A stretch of 64,000 nucleotides of DNA from Lysobacter oculi (GTDB lineage: Bacteria > Pseudomonadota > Gammaproteobacteria > Xanthomonadales > Xanthomonadaceae), in contig NZ_CP029556.1 of NCBI RefSeq assembly GCF_003293695.1, positions 2,304,001 through 2,368,000 on the forward strand, read 5' to 3'. The notes under the pieces are model-generated. The model saw only the letters and a program-made list of their open reading frames with translations. It did not search any database and was not told the DNA's origin. Below are positions 1 through 13,895 of the stretch, one piece after another. A program made the translations under genes and the position numbers. Numbering within the stretch: the stretch's first letter is position 1; each line of letters opens with the position of its first letter.

Positions 1-1814
1 CTCTCCGCCGTGGATGCCGAAGGCCGCGATGCGCTGATGCGGGCGATGGACGAAGGCCAGGCCAACGCGGCGCTGGCACGCTGGCTGCGCGAACGCGGGC
101 TGGACACCGAGCGCGTTGATGCCCAGGGCACGAGCGCCGTGCAACGCGCGGTCGCCGCCGGTCGCTGGGCGCTGGTCGGCGCCATCGATCCCAATTACCC
201 GCTGCCCACCGTCGATGGGGCGGATGACGCCGCCGAAGTCGCCCGCCCGCCGATGCAGCTGCTCGCCGAAGCGCTCGCCGCCGCCGACCGCGAGGCCATC
301 GCGCGCAGCGTGACCTTGCTCAGCGCCGATGAGCGCGGGCGTGCGCTGGTGGAGGCGGCTTCGCTCGACCCCGCACGCATCGCCCTGCTGCTGCCGCATC
401 GCCCCACGCTCGAAGCCCGTGGCCCTGATGGCGACACCGCCGTGTTCGCGCTGCTGGCCAAGGCCGGCCAGCCCGAGTCCCGCGCGATGCTGCGCGAACT
501 GCTGGCGGCGGGCGCATCGCCGGCCGGCGCCGCGGGCCTGGCCCGCTATCTGGCCGCCTGCCTCGCCGCCCGCGTGCCGGAGACCGAAGGCCAGCAGCTC
601 GCGCTTGAACTGCTCGCGCGCGGTGCTGACACCTTCGCGCCGCATGCCAGCGGCGAATCGCCGCTGCTGCTCGCCCTGCGCCTGGGCTGGCTGCCGCTCG
701 CGCGCGGCCTGCTGGAGCGTGGCGCCGATCCCAACCAGGCCGACGAACGCGGCCTGACCCCGCTGCATGTGGCGAGCGCGCTCGGCCTGGAGTCGATCGT
801 CCCGCTGCTGATCCGCCACGGCGCCCAGCCCGCTGCCCGCGCCGGCGACGGCCAGACCGCGCTCGGCGTGGCGCTGGCCAGTGGCCGTCGCGAGCTCGCC
901 GGCTGGCTCGACTGGCGCGGCTGGCCGCATCCCGGCCGGGCGCTGCGCGCCAGCGATCTCGCCTCCGCCGCGATCCTCGGCGATGCCGACGCGCTCGGCC
1001 GCCTGCTGCATTTTCGGTTTCGACGTCGACACCCGCGACGCCCAGGGCTGCAGCGCCCTGCTGCGCGCCGCCGGCGGTGGCCACGAGGCGGTGGTGTCGC
1101 GCCTGCTCGCCGCCGGCGCCGATGCCGGGCTGGCCGCGGAAAGCGGCGCCACGCCGTTGTCGGCGGCGGTGAGCATGCGTCACCTCGGTGTCGTCGATGC
1201 GCTGCTGGCGGCGGGCGCGGATGTCGAACAACGCCTGCCCGGCGACGTCACTGTGCTGATGCTGGCCTCCGCGCTTGGCCTGCCCGACATGGTCTCGCGC
1301 CTGCTCGCCGCCGGCGCCGACCTGCACCTGGGCGATGCCGAAGGCCTCAAGCCGATGCATTGCGCCGCGCTGTTCGGCTTCGCCACCCACGACCGCGCGC
1401 GCCTGCTCGCCCTGTTCGACACCCTGCACCTGGCCGGCGCCGAAGCCGACGAAGCCACCGTGACCGGCCTCACCCCGCTGCTGTTGCTGCTCGGTGCGCG
1501 TGCCGAACCCGGCGCCGCCTGCGACGAGGACGTGCTGGTCGCCGGCCTCGAACGCCTGCTCGAAGAAGGCGCCACCCTGCCGATGCAGGACCAGCGCGGC
1601 TTCGGGCCGTTGCACCTCGCCGCCCTGCACGGGATGGGCCAGGTGGTGCGCGTGCTGCTGCGCCACGGCGCCGACCCCAACCTGCGCGACCGCCTCAACC
1701 GCACCCCCGCGCGAGATCGCCGCGATGCGCGGTTTCATGGATGTCGCCGCCGAATTCGCCAGCGATGCCGGCACCCCGTCGATGGCGCGTTTCCTGCGCG
1801 AACCCGGCCGCTGA
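1..1814 (+). CDS. Ankyrin-repeat protein, 5' end outside the window, two frame breaks
   Basis: About 600 residues of tandem ankyrin repeats (recurring 'G.TPLH.A...G...VV..LL..GADPN'-type units) read into the window from its left edge, so the start is missing. The repeats run in frame 1 to about 1012, continue in frame 2 to about 1710 and finish in frame 3 at the stop at 1812-1814. Removing one T from the run at about 1012 and one C from the run at about 1707 restores one continuous ankyrin protein. Both breaks fall in homopolymers, so assembly error is more likely than decay. Ankyrin repeats mediate protein-protein contacts; the partner cannot be told. The secreted protein downstream starts 55 bp later. 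Confidence 0.8.
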
Positions 1815-1869
1815 CTCGCGCCGCGTCACCGGGCCGTGGCACCATCGGCCCATTCCACGGAGGGGCACG

Positions 1870-2790
1870 ATGATGAAGTTGAACGTGATGCCGCTTGGCC
1901 TGCTGCTGGCGGCCTGCGTGTTGGCCGCGCCGCTGCAGGCGCAGACTGGCAAGAAGCTGCCGCAGGCGGCCATCGAGGTGGCCAAATCCGAATCGGTGAT
2001 GTCGATGCGCGTCGATGGCGAACTCCTGATCTCGCCTGAAGGCGAAGTCCGGGAGCACCGCATCACCACCGAAGTGCCGTCCGGCATCAAGGCCATGATC
2101 GACAAGAGCATTGCCGGCTGGCGCTTCAAGCCGATCACCGACGATGCGGGCAAGCCGGTGCTGGCCAAGACCTTCATGCGGTTGACGTTCGTCGCGCGGG
2201 AAGCCGCCGGGGACGACTACACGGTGACGCTCGAGAACGTCCGTTTCCACGACGGAAAGAAACCCGACTACCGGGGAGCGGCGCACGAAAAGGGTATCGA
2301 TGTGGTGACCACCGCGCGACCCAAGTACCCCGCGCTCATGCTGGCCAATAACGTCAATGGCTCGGCGCTGGTGCAAATCTTGTTCGATGCCGAGGGCAAA
2401 GTGGAGGACGCGATCATCGTGCAGTCGGCCATGTTCAACGTGCGCGGCCATTCGGATGTGCTGGAGCAGGCAGTGGCGGAGATGGAGAAGGAATCCCTGC
2501 GCGCAGTGAGGCGCATGCGCGTCGCGTTCGGCCCGCAGGCCGATCTTGACGATCCGCGTTCGCGCTCGGGCTATCTGGCCATCAACTATTGGATGGAAGG
2601 CAAGCGCAACGATTCGAATGAGTTGCGCCAACCGGGCAAATGGCGCCAGGAACAGCGTGGCCCGCTGCGCGCCGCCGTGTGGCTGGGCGATGCCGCACGC
2701 GTCGGTATCTCCGACGTCGATGGCACCGAGAACCTGATGTCCGGCGAGAAGTCGCTGATCAAGCCGCTGTCGGGCGTCCCAATGCTCTGA
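1870..2790 (+). CDS. Secreted TonB C-terminal-like protein
   Basis: 306 residues with an N-terminal signal peptide (hydrophobic LGLLLAACVLAAPLQAQ, cleavage near residue 25). Residues about 150-185 (RPKYPALMLANNVNGSALVQ, then a V.DA.G.V segment) resemble the TonB C-terminal fold of energy-transducer-like proteins, but there is no membrane anchor plus proline spacer as in true TonB, so a periplasmic role is more likely. The start is the first of two adjacent ATGs, preceded by GGAGG at about 1859-1863. Function unknown. It ends just before a bidirectional terminator shared with rho. Confidence 0.75.
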   Translation: MMKLNVMPLGLLLAACVLAAPLQAQTGKKLPQAAIEVAKSESVMSMRVDGELLISPEGEVREHRITTEVPSGIKAMIDKSIAGWRFKPITDDAGKPVLAKTFMRLTFVAREAAGDDYTVTLENVRFHDGKKPDYRGAAHEKGIDVVTTARPKYPALMLANNVNGSALVQILFDAEGKVEDAIIVQSAMFNVRGHSDVLEQAVAEMEKESLRAVRRMRVAFGPQADLDDPRSRSGYLAINYWMEGKRNDSNELRQPGKWRQEQRGPLRAAVWLGDAARVGISDVDGTENLMSGEKSLIKPLSGVPML

Positions 2791-2810
2791 CCGCCGCGAC
2801 ATCGCCCAAC

Positions 2811-2844
2811 AAAAACGCCCCGGTATCCCGGGGCGTTTCCTTTT
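2811..2844. terminator. Bidirectional intrinsic terminator between the TonB-like gene and rho
   Basis: An 11-bp perfect stem (AAACGCCCCGG / CCGGGGCGTTT, 2813-2823 and 2828-2838) with a 4-nt loop is flanked by A-rich sequence on the left and T-rich sequence on the right. It can therefore terminate both converging genes. Confidence 0.85.
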
Positions 2845-2863
2845 GCGTCGCGGCGTTCCGGAC

Positions 2864-4528
2864 TCAGCGCTTCATCGAGGCGAAGAACTCGTCGTTCGAC
2901 TTGGTCTGCTTCATCTTGTCGAGCAGGAATTCCATCGCGGCGATCTCGTCCATCGGGTGGATGAGCTTGCGCAGGATCCAGATCTTCTGCAGCAGGTCCG
3001 GTTCGATCAGCAGGTCCTCGCGGCGGGTGCCGGACAGGTTGACGCCGATCGCCGGGTACACGCGCTTCTCGGTGATGCGGCGGTCCAGGTGGACTTCCGA
3101 GTTGCCGGTGCCCTTGAACTCCTCGTAGATCACCTTGTCCATCGCGCTGCCGGTATCGACCAGCGCGGTCGCGATGATGGTCAGCGAACCGCCTTCCTCA
3201 ACATTGCGCGCGGCACCGAAGAAGCGCTTCGGGCGATGCATCGCGTTGGCGTCCACGCCGCCGGTCAGCACCTTGCCGCTGGACGGCAGCACGTTGTTGT
3301 AGGCGCGGGCGAGGCGGGTGATCGAGTCGAGCAGGATGACGACATCCTTCTTGTGCTCGACCAGACGCTTGGCGCGTTCGATCACCATTTCCGCGACCTG
3401 CACGTGGCGCGCGGCCGGTTCATCGAACGTGGACGAGATGACTTCGCCGCGCACGGTGCGCTGCATTTCGGTCACTTCTTCCGGGCGCTCGTCGATCAGC
3501 AGCACGATCAGGTGCACGTCGGGATGGTTGTAGGTAATGGCCGATGCGATCTGCTGCATCATCATCGTCTTGCCGGCCTTCGGCGGGCTGACGATCAGCG
3601 CACGCTGGCCCTTGCCCTGCGGGGCCATCAAATCGAGGATGCGGCCGGTGATGTCTTCGCTGGAACCATCGCCGCGCTCCAGCTTGAAGCGCTTGCGCGG
3701 GAACAGCGGCGTCAGGTTCTCGAACAGGGTCTTGTTCTTCGACGCCTCGATCGGCTCGCCGTTGATGGTATCGACCACGTTCAGCGCGAAGTAGCGCTCG
3801 CCGTCCTTCGGCCAGCGGATGCGGCCGGCGATGTGGTCGCCGGTGCGCAGGTTGAAGCGGCGGATCTGGCTCGGGCTGATGTAGACGTCGTCCGGGCCGG
3901 CCAGGTAGCTGGCCTCGGCCGCGCGCAGGAAGCCGAAGCCGTCCGGCAGGATCTCCAGCACGCCGTCGGCGGCGACGCCTTCGCCGTGGCGGGTCAGCAC
4001 CTTCAGCAGCGCGAAGATGATGTCCTGCTTGCGTGCGCGGGCCACGCCTTCATGGATCTGCAGCTGTTCGGCGATGTCGAGCAGCTTGGGCGCCGGCATC
4101 CGCTTCAGATCGGACAGCGAGTACTGCGGGAAGTCTTCCGGCACCTGCGGGTGCGGGCGCGGCACGAAGGCCTCCTGCGCGCCGAAGTCGTCCGGGAAAC
4201 CCTGGTCGCGCTGGCGGTCACGCTGGCGGTCGCGGCGGTTCTTGAAGCGCTCGCGGCGATTGTTGTTGTTGAAGCGCTGGCCGTCGTCGCGCGGCTGGCC
4301 GTTGCCGTTCTGCGCACCGTCGTTCTGGCCCTGGGCTTCGGGGGCACCGGCCTCGCGCGGGGCCGATTCCATCGGCGGCGGGGCGGGCGGGGTATCGGTC
4401 ACCGGCACGGCCGGCGAAGGCGAATCCGGCGGGGTGGCGTGGGCGGCATCTGCCTCGGGACGGGCCTTGGGTGGGCGGCCGCGACGCTTGGGCGCGGGAG
4501 CCTCGGGGGTCTGGGTGTCGTCTGACAA
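2864..4528 (-). CDS. rho: Transcription termination factor Rho
   Basis: Hexameric RNA-dependent ATPase/translocase that ends transcription. The last 420 residues match Rho closely: an OB-fold RNA-binding domain, the Walker A motif PPKAGKT near residue 310, and Walker B/Q-loop around [16 protein letters not shown]. The N-terminal 130 residues are a low-complexity insert rich in Pro, Arg, Asn and Gln, as in other high-GC bacteria. I chose a TTG start at 4528 (L-S-D-D-T...), preceded by AGGA on the minus strand; the same frame stays open to an ATG near 4672, but that upstream stretch looks like non-coding leader. 554 residues. Next to trxA and rhlB, an arrangement also found in E. coli. Confidence 0.95.
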   Translation of the reverse strand: MSDDTQTPEAPAPKRRGRPPKARPEADAAHATPPDSPSPAVPVTDTPPAPPPMESAPREAGAPEAQGQNDGAQNGNGQPRDDGQRFNNNNRRERFKNRRDRQRDRQRDQGFPDDFGAQEAFVPRPHPQVPEDFPQYSLSDLKRMPAPKLLDIAEQLQIHEGVARARKQDIIFALLKVLTRHGEGVAADGVLEILPDGFGFLRAAEASYLAGPDDVYISPSQIRRFNLRTGDHIAGRIRWPKDGERYFALNVVDTINGEPIEASKNKTLFENLTPLFPRKRFKLERGDGSSEDITGRILDLMAPQGKGQRALIVSPPKAGKTMMMQQIASAITYNHPDVHLIVLLIDERPEEVTEMQRTVRGEVISSTFDEPAARHVQVAEMVIERAKRLVEHKKDVVILLDSITRLARAYNNVLPSSGKVLTGGVDANAMHRPKRFFGAARNVEEGGSLTIIATALVDTGSAMDKVIYEEFKGTGNSEVHLDRRITEKRVYPAIGVNLSGTRREDLLIEPDLLQKIWILRKLIHPMDEIAAMEFLLDKMKQTKSNDEFFASMKR

Positions 4529-4688
4529 GCGGGAAATCCTTGCAATGGCGAGCGCCCTGAGCGGGTCGGAGGGCGTCGTGGGGAGTGAATCAGAAGGGTG
4601 CGGCGCTGCGGGTCTGCAAGGACGGGACGCGCCGGACAGGCGGAAATTAGCACCGTGGCCGCGGCGCGGCAAGCCCGTGGATGTGGAA

Positions 4689-4709
4689 GCGGCCGCACAG
4701 GGCGGCCGC
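4689..4709 (-). terminator. Possible trxA terminator or rho leader hairpin
   Basis: Perfect 8-bp palindromic arms GCGGCCGC (4689-4696 and 4702-4709) with a 5-nt loop lie between the trxA stop and the rho start, both on the minus strand. There is no clear U-tract, so a leader structure for rho is equally possible. Confidence 0.35.
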
Positions 4710-4741
4710 GGTACAGGTTCCGGAATGCGGGGTTTCGCGGC

Positions 4742-5068
4742 TCAGAGCGACCGGTCGATCAGCTGGGCCAGCTGCGGCTTGCCGACGGCGCCGACCTGGG
4801 TGTCCTGCACCTGGCCGTTCTTGAAGACCAGCAGCATCGGAATGGAGCGCACGTGGTACTTGAGCGCGGTGGCCTGGTTCTGGTCGATGTCGACCTTCAC
4901 CACCTTCGCCTTGCCGGCGTATTCGGTGGCCAGCTGGTCGAGCGCGGGGGCGATCATCCGGCACGGGCCGCACCACGGGGCCCAGAAGTCCACCAGCACG
5001 GGCACGTCGGATTCCAGCACCTGCTGGGTGAAGTCGGCATCGGTGGCGTGGATGACGTTGTCGCTCAT
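4742..5068 (-). CDS. trxA: Thioredoxin 1
   Basis: 108 residues, the usual thioredoxin length, with the active site [10 protein letters not shown] at about 28-37 and the cis-proline segment [11 protein letters not shown] at about 75. It reduces cytosolic protein disulfides with electrons from thioredoxin reductase. The ATG at 5068 is preceded by GGAG. Divergently arranged with rhlB across a 156-bp gap that must hold both promoters, and upstream of rho on the same strand. Confidence 0.97.
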   Translation of the reverse strand: MSDNVIHATDADFTQQVLESDVPVLVDFWAPWCGPCRMIAPALDQLATEYAGKAKVVKVDIDQNQATALKYHVRSIPMLLVFKNGQVQDTQVGAVGKPQLAQLIDRSL

Positions 5069-5224
5069 GGGGACTCCGGAAATGGCGGAAGGGGGGCGTC
5101 TTGCTAAACTGGGGCGTTATCGCGGCGGTTTCAAGCCCGCCTCAACGCCCGCGCGGCACCGTTCACGAGTCTGCGGCGCGCCCCATCGTCTTGCAAGCGC
5201 GCCCTTCGCGCCGACCGGGAATCC

Positions 5225-6915
<1,691 letters not shown>

Positions 6916-6980
6916 AGGACTGCGACGGCCGGCACCCGCCGCGCCGTCGCCACCTGCCGGTTGGCAGGCATAATCCACGC

Positions 6981-7670
6981 ATGGCCATCCTCCGCTTCGA
7001 CAACGTGAGCAAGCGCTATGCCGGTGGGCAGGAAGCGTTGAGCGAAGTGAGCTTCGGCGTGGAGCCGGGCGAGATGATCTTTGTCACCGGCCATTCCGGC
7101 GCCGGCAAGAGCACCCTGTTGAAGCTGATCCAGCTGGCCGAACGGCCGAGCCGCGGCGCGGTGCTGTTCGACGACAGGAATCTGCTGAAGGTGGGCGGGC
7201 GGAAGATCGCGCTGCACCGGCGCGAGGTGGGCGTGGTCTACCAGAACCACCAGTTGCTGACCGACCGCAGCGTCTACGAGAACGTGGCGCTGCCGCTGAT
7301 CCTGCGCGGCATGCGCCGTGGCGAGATCGGCAAGCGGGTGCGGGTGATGGTGGAGCGGATGGGCCTGGGCGGGCGCGAGAAGGCGCTGCCCACGCAGCTG
7401 TCCGCCGGCGAGCAGCAGCGCGTCGGCATCGCGCGGGCGCTGGTCGGCGAGCCGCGCCTGCTGGTGGCCGACGAGCCGACCGGCAACCTGGACCCGACGC
7501 TCTCGGCCGAGATCATGGAACTCTTCGCCAGCCTGCCCGAGCGGGGCACCAGCGTGCTGGTGGCCAGCCACGACCTGGGCCTGGTCAAGCGGATGCGCAA
7601 GCGCGTGCTGGTGCTCGACCACGGCAAGCTGGTGGACGACATCGCGCCGGAGGATCTGGCCGATGAATAA
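6981..7670 (+). CDS. ftsE: Cell division ATP-binding protein FtsE
   Basis: 229-residue ABC ATPase: Walker A GHSGAGKST at about 37, Q-loop near 82, a signature-like LSAGEQQRVGIARAL near 140 and Walker B LLVADEPTGNLDP near 160. FtsE with FtsX forms the inner-membrane complex that couples divisome assembly to activation of peptidoglycan hydrolases. The ATG at 6981 gives the normal FtsE N-terminus. It overlaps ftsX by 8 bp, so the two are translationally coupled. Confidence 0.96.
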   Translation: MAILRFDNVSKRYAGGQEALSEVSFGVEPGEMIFVTGHSGAGKSTLLKLIQLAERPSRGAVLFDDRNLLKVGGRKIALHRREVGVVYQNHQLLTDRSVYENVALPLILRGMRRGEIGKRVRVMVERMGLGGREKALPTQLSAGEQQRVGIARALVGEPRLLVADEPTGNLDPTLSAEIMELFASLPERGTSVLVASHDLGLVKRMRKRVLVLDHGKLVDDIAPEDLADE

Positions 7671-8598
7671 GCCGCAGGTCTCCGCCACCCGGTCCGGCCT
7701 CGGCACCTGGTTCGACCACCACCTGTATTCTCTGATGGCGAGCCTGGGCCGCGCGGTGCGCAAGCCCTGGGCCACGCTGCTGACCATCGGCGTGATGGCG
7801 GTGGCGCTGTCGCTGCCGGTCGGCCTCGGCCTGATCCTGCAGAACGTGGAGCGCTTCGCCGGCAGCGTGCAGGCCTCGCGCGAGATCAGCGTGTTCCTGA
7901 AGCAGGACACCTCGCTCGAACGTGCGCGCGCGCTGGCCGAGGAACTGCGCGGCCGCGCCGACATCGCCAACCTGGTCTGGAAGACGCCGGACGAGGGCCT
8001 GGCCGAATTCCGCAGGACCAGTGCATTGGGCGACGCCATCGACCAGCTCGACGGCAACCCGCTGCCGCATCTCTACATCGTCACCCCCAAGGCCGACGAA
8101 CTGGCGCTGGCCGACCACCTGCGCACCCTGCCCGAAGCCGAACAGGTCCAGCACGACGCGGTCTGGCGCAAGCGCCTCGACCAGTGGCTGCAGTTCGGCA
8201 ACCGGCTGGCCTGGGTGCTGGCATTGCTGCTCGGCCTCGGCGCGGTGCTGGTGGTCGGCAACACCGTGCGGCTGGACATCCAGTCGCGCAAGGAGGAGAT
8301 CGGCGTGCTGCAGCTGCTCGGCGCCACCGACGGCTTCATCCGCCGGCCCTTCCTCTATCTCGGCGCGTGGTACGGGCTGGCCGCCGGCGTGGTCGCACTG
8401 GCGCTGCTGACCGCCGCCAACCATTACCTCGCACCGCCGCTTGCAAACCTGGCGGCGAGCTACGGCAGCCGCTTCGCGCTGCAGGGCTTCAACCCGCTGC
8501 AGGCGCTGGTCGTGGTGGCCGCGGCCGGCCTGCTGGGCTGGCTCGGCGGCGGCCTGGTCACCGGCCACTACCTGCGCCAGACGCGCCCGGAACGCTGA
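7663..8598 (+). CDS. ftsX: Cell division protein FtsX
   Basis: 311-residue membrane protein: cytosolic N-terminus, a first membrane helix at about 40-60, a periplasmic loop of about 100 residues, then three helices within 180-305, the usual FtsX topology. It is the membrane partner of FtsE. The start lies inside the end of ftsE, and its stop overlaps the start of the following response regulator (TGATG), so all are one transcription unit. Confidence 0.95.
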   Translation: MNKPQVSATRSGLGTWFDHHLYSLMASLGRAVRKPWATLLTIGVMAVALSLPVGLGLILQNVERFAGSVQASREISVFLKQDTSLERARALAEELRGRADIANLVWKTPDEGLAEFRRTSALGDAIDQLDGNPLPHLYIVTPKADELALADHLRTLPEAEQVQHDAVWRKRLDQWLQFGNRLAWVLALLLGLGAVLVVGNTVRLDIQSRKEEIGVLQLLGATDGFIRRPFLYLGAWYGLAAGVVALALLTAANHYLAPPLANLAASYGSRFALQGFNPLQALVVVAAAGLLGWLGGGLVTGHYLRQTRPER

Positions 8599-9446
8599 TG
8601 ACCCGCCACGACCTTCGGCATGTGGTGTCGGACGCCCCGCGCGTGATGGTGGTGGATGGCTCGAAGCTGGTGCGCAAGCTGATCGGCGATGTGTTGGCGA
8701 AGGAGCTGCCGAACGCCACCGTGTTCGACTGCGACAGCGTCGCGTCCGCACGCACCCAGCTGGCGGCGGGCGATGTCGACCTGGTCACCACTTCGCTGGC
8801 CCTGCCCGATGGCGACGGCCTGGCGATCGCCGATGCGGTCCGCGCTTCCGCCGGCCAGGCCTACGTGCCGGTGATCGTGGTTTCCGGCGAGGCGCAGGCG
8901 CGGCTCGAAGCCCGCACCCTGGGCGAGGAAGTCACCGACTACTTCGACAAATCCCTCGGCATGGGCGCGCTGGCCACCTTCATCCGCGGCTACGTCTGCC
9001 CGAAGACGGTGCCCGGCGCGCACGTGCTGTATGTCGAAGACAGCCGCGTCGTCGCGCTCGCCACCAAGCGCATGCTGGAATCGCAGCAGCTCAAGGTGAG
9101 CCATGTCGCCAGCGCCGAGGACGCCATCGCCTGGCTGGATGCGCGCGCCGCCGAAGGCGATGCGCCGGGCTGCGACCTCGTCCTCACCGACCTCTACCTG
9201 ACCGGCCAGCTCACCGGCAAGGACGTGCTGGCGCATGTGCGTGAACGCATGGGCTACGGCAAGCGCCGGCTGCCGGTGCTGGTGATGACCGGCGACGAGA
9301 ACGCCAAGAACCAGCGCGAACTGATCCAGTGCGGTGCCAACGACCTGGTGCTGAAACCCATCGAGGAACGCCTGCTGGTGACCAAGGCGCTGTTCCAGCT
9401 GCGGCTGGCGGCGATGCCGGAGGCCGTCCGGCGCGCCACGGCATGA
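8598..9446 (+). CDS. Two-receiver response regulator, first receiver degenerate
   Basis: 282 residues with two CheY-like receiver domains and no DNA-binding or enzymatic output domain. Domain 1 (about 15-125) keeps the fold, but where the phospho-Asp should be it reads [10 protein letters not shown], with Ser in its place. Domain 2 (about 140-275) has the acidic pair (VED), phospho-Asp (VLTDLYL), Thr (VMTGD) and Lys (LVLKP), so it looks active. It may act through protein contacts. It overlaps ftsX at its start and ung at its end by 1 and 4 bp. No cognate kinase is nearby. Confidence 0.85.
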   Translation: MTRHDLRHVVSDAPRVMVVDGSKLVRKLIGDVLAKELPNATVFDCDSVASARTQLAAGDVDLVTTSLALPDGDGLAIADAVRASAGQAYVPVIVVSGEAQARLEARTLGEEVTDYFDKSLGMGALATFIRGYVCPKTVPGAHVLYVEDSRVVALATKRMLESQQLKVSHVASAEDAIAWLDARAAEGDAPGCDLVLTDLYLTGQLTGKDVLAHVRERMGYGKRRLPVLVMTGDENAKNQRELIQCGANDLVLKPIEERLLVTKALFQLRLAAMPEAVRRATA

Positions 9447-10159
9447 GCGACGCGCGCGAACTGCGCCTGGAGCCGTCGTGGAAGGCGCGCATCGGCGACT
9501 GGTTCGCCCGCGACGACATGCAGGCGCTGTCCGCTTTCCTGCGCCAGCGTCGCCAGGCCGGCGCCGTCATCCACCCTGCGCCGGGCAATATCTTCGCCGC
9601 CTTCGACGCCACCCCGTTCGATGCGGTCAAGGTGGTGATCCTCGGCCAGGACCCCTACCACGGGCCCGGCCAGGCGCACGGGCTGTGCTTCTCGGTGCTG
9701 CCGGGCGTGCCGGTGCCGCCGTCGCTCGTCAACATCTACAAGGAACTGGAGACCGATGTCGGCTTCGTCCGGCCCGGCCACGGTTACCTGATGCCCTGGG
9801 CCCGGCGTGGCGTGCTGCTGCTCAACAGCGTGCTGACAGTCGAGGACGGCCGCGCCGGCAGCCACCAGGGCAAGGGCTGGGAAGGCTTCACCGACCATGT
9901 CGTCGATGTGCTCAACCGCGAGCGCGAGGGCCTGGTCTTCCTGCTCTGGGGCAGTTACGCGCAGGCCAAGGGCAAGGTCATCGACCCGCGCCGGCACCGG
10001 GTGCTGAAGGCCCCGCACCCCTCGCCGCTGTCGGCGCACCGGGGCTTCCTGGGCTGCCGGCATTTCTCGCAGGCCAATGACTACCTGCGCCGGCGGGGAA
10101 TGGAGGGGGTGGACTGGTCGCTGCCGGCCCGGATCGAGGCCGGTTCGGCCGGGGCTTGA
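9443..10159 (+). CDS. ung: Uracil-DNA glycosylase
   Basis: Family 1 uracil-DNA glycosylase, 238 residues, which removes uracil from DNA to begin base-excision repair. Visible motifs are the catalytic water-activating loop [13 protein letters not shown] near 68-80 and the [11 protein letters not shown] minor-groove loop near 195. It starts inside the last codons of the response regulator (ATGA overlap) and is the last gene of the ftsE-ftsX unit. Confidence 0.96.
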   Translation: MSDARELRLEPSWKARIGDWFARDDMQALSAFLRQRRQAGAVIHPAPGNIFAAFDATPFDAVKVVILGQDPYHGPGQAHGLCFSVLPGVPVPPSLVNIYKELETDVGFVRPGHGYLMPWARRGVLLLNSVLTVEDGRAGSHQGKGWEGFTDHVVDVLNREREGLVFLLWGSYAQAKGKVIDPRRHRVLKAPHPSPLSAHRGFLGCRHFSQANDYLRRRGMEGVDWSLPARIEAGSAGA

Positions 10160-10266
10160 GCCCTGTCATCCCGCCCCCACCTCCTGCTAACGGGGCGGAT
10201 GCTTGAATCGCCATCCCGGGGGCCGGACCGCCGCATGAACGGACGGGAAAGCCCCGGTCCAGGCTG

Positions 10267-10293
10267 TTAGCACTCCCCTCCCACGACTGCTAA
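10267..10293. promoter_or_regulatory. CIRCE-like operator overlapping the rpoH promoter
   Basis: TTAGCACTC (10267-10275), a 9-nt spacer, then GACTGCTAA (10285-10293). The CIRCE/HrcA consensus is TTAGCACTC-N9-GAGTGCTAA, so 17 of 18 arm positions match and the spacing is exact. It overlaps a plausible -35 (TTAGCA, 10267) and -10 (TAAAAT, 10291-10296) with an 18-bp spacer, so a bound HrcA repressor should block rpoH transcription. hrcA itself is not in this window. Confidence 0.6.
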
Positions 10294-10303
10294 AATCACG
10301 CGC

Positions 10304-11182
<879 letters not shown>

Positions 11183-11204
11183 TTGATCGCCCAGTGTTGA
11201 AGTG

Positions 11205-11238
11205 AAACGGCCCGGGAAACCGGGCCGTTTTGTTTTGT
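11205..11238 (+). terminator. Intrinsic terminator of rpoH (and converging priA)
   Basis: 11-bp perfect stem AAACGGCCCGG / CCGGGCCGTTT (11205-11215 and 11220-11230) with a GAAA loop, then TTTTGTTTTG. The A-rich left flank also allows use by priA, which ends at 11255 on the other strand. Confidence 0.85.
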
Positions 11239-11254
11239 GCGTCCACGTGGCGCG

Positions 11255-13465
<2,211 letters not shown>

Positions 13466-13895
13466 CCGGCGATTCTACGGGCGCGCCCCGGCCATCGGCC
13501 GCCGGAGGGGTGGGGGGACTTGCCCGCGCAACCTGCCCGGCTTTGTGATGAAAGGCATGCAAGTCATTGGTGGCGCTGGGAAACCCTCCTTATCCACACC
13601 GCTTGTGGATAAGTCTGTGGACGCCTTGCGGACGTATCGCAAATGCGCTTGAAAACGAGGGCCGGGCGTGGACTGGCCAAAAATGTGCCATATAGATGAA
13701 TTCTTTGAAAATCAAATACTTGTCCGTGAAACATCCATGAAACACGGCTGAACGCCGTCATCGGACGCCTTTGGTGACGGATCGGTGACGGCTGTGCACA
13801 ACGTGCAGATCGGGCTTGCCAAACCCGGGCTTCTGTGATTGCCCGTCGCGTCCCGGGCTGCCGCTATCATCGGGCCAGCCGCGAAGCCGAAATTG
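13466..13895. other. 430-bp intergenic region with an AT-rich block and DnaA boxes
   Basis: No gene is supported here. The stretch 13560-13800 is clearly poorer in GC than the surroundings and holds the paired DnaA boxes listed separately, followed by an AT-rich segment at about 13676-13745. It must also contain the priA promoter (leftward) and that of the sigma-like gene at 13896 (rightward). Confidence 0.6.
13591..13613. promoter_or_regulatory. Inverted pair of consensus DnaA boxes
   Basis: TTATCCACA (13591-13599) and its exact reverse complement TGTGGATAA (13605-13613) are separated by 5 bp. Both match the strict DnaA-box consensus, and a weaker TGTGGAC half follows at 13617. Two perfect boxes face to face are unlikely by chance in such GC-rich DNA. 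The site lies 126 bp upstream of the priA start, so DnaA control of priA or a DnaA-titrating locus is possible. Confidence 0.55.

Noticed and set aside
320..1774. Long minus-strand open frame antisense to the ankyrin gene (and many like it elsewhere)
   Set aside because: GC-rich DNA leaves long open frames opposite real genes; the translation has no domain and is dominated by Arg/Ala/Gly.
2864..4672. Longer rho starting at an upstream ATG (4672)
   Set aside because: The additional 48 codons look like leader sequence, and the TTG at 4528 gives the SDD-type start with a ribosome site.
13560..13760. Chromosomal origin oriC
   Set aside because: Only two strong DnaA boxes and none of the usual origin neighbours (dnaA, dnaN, rpmH, mnmG).
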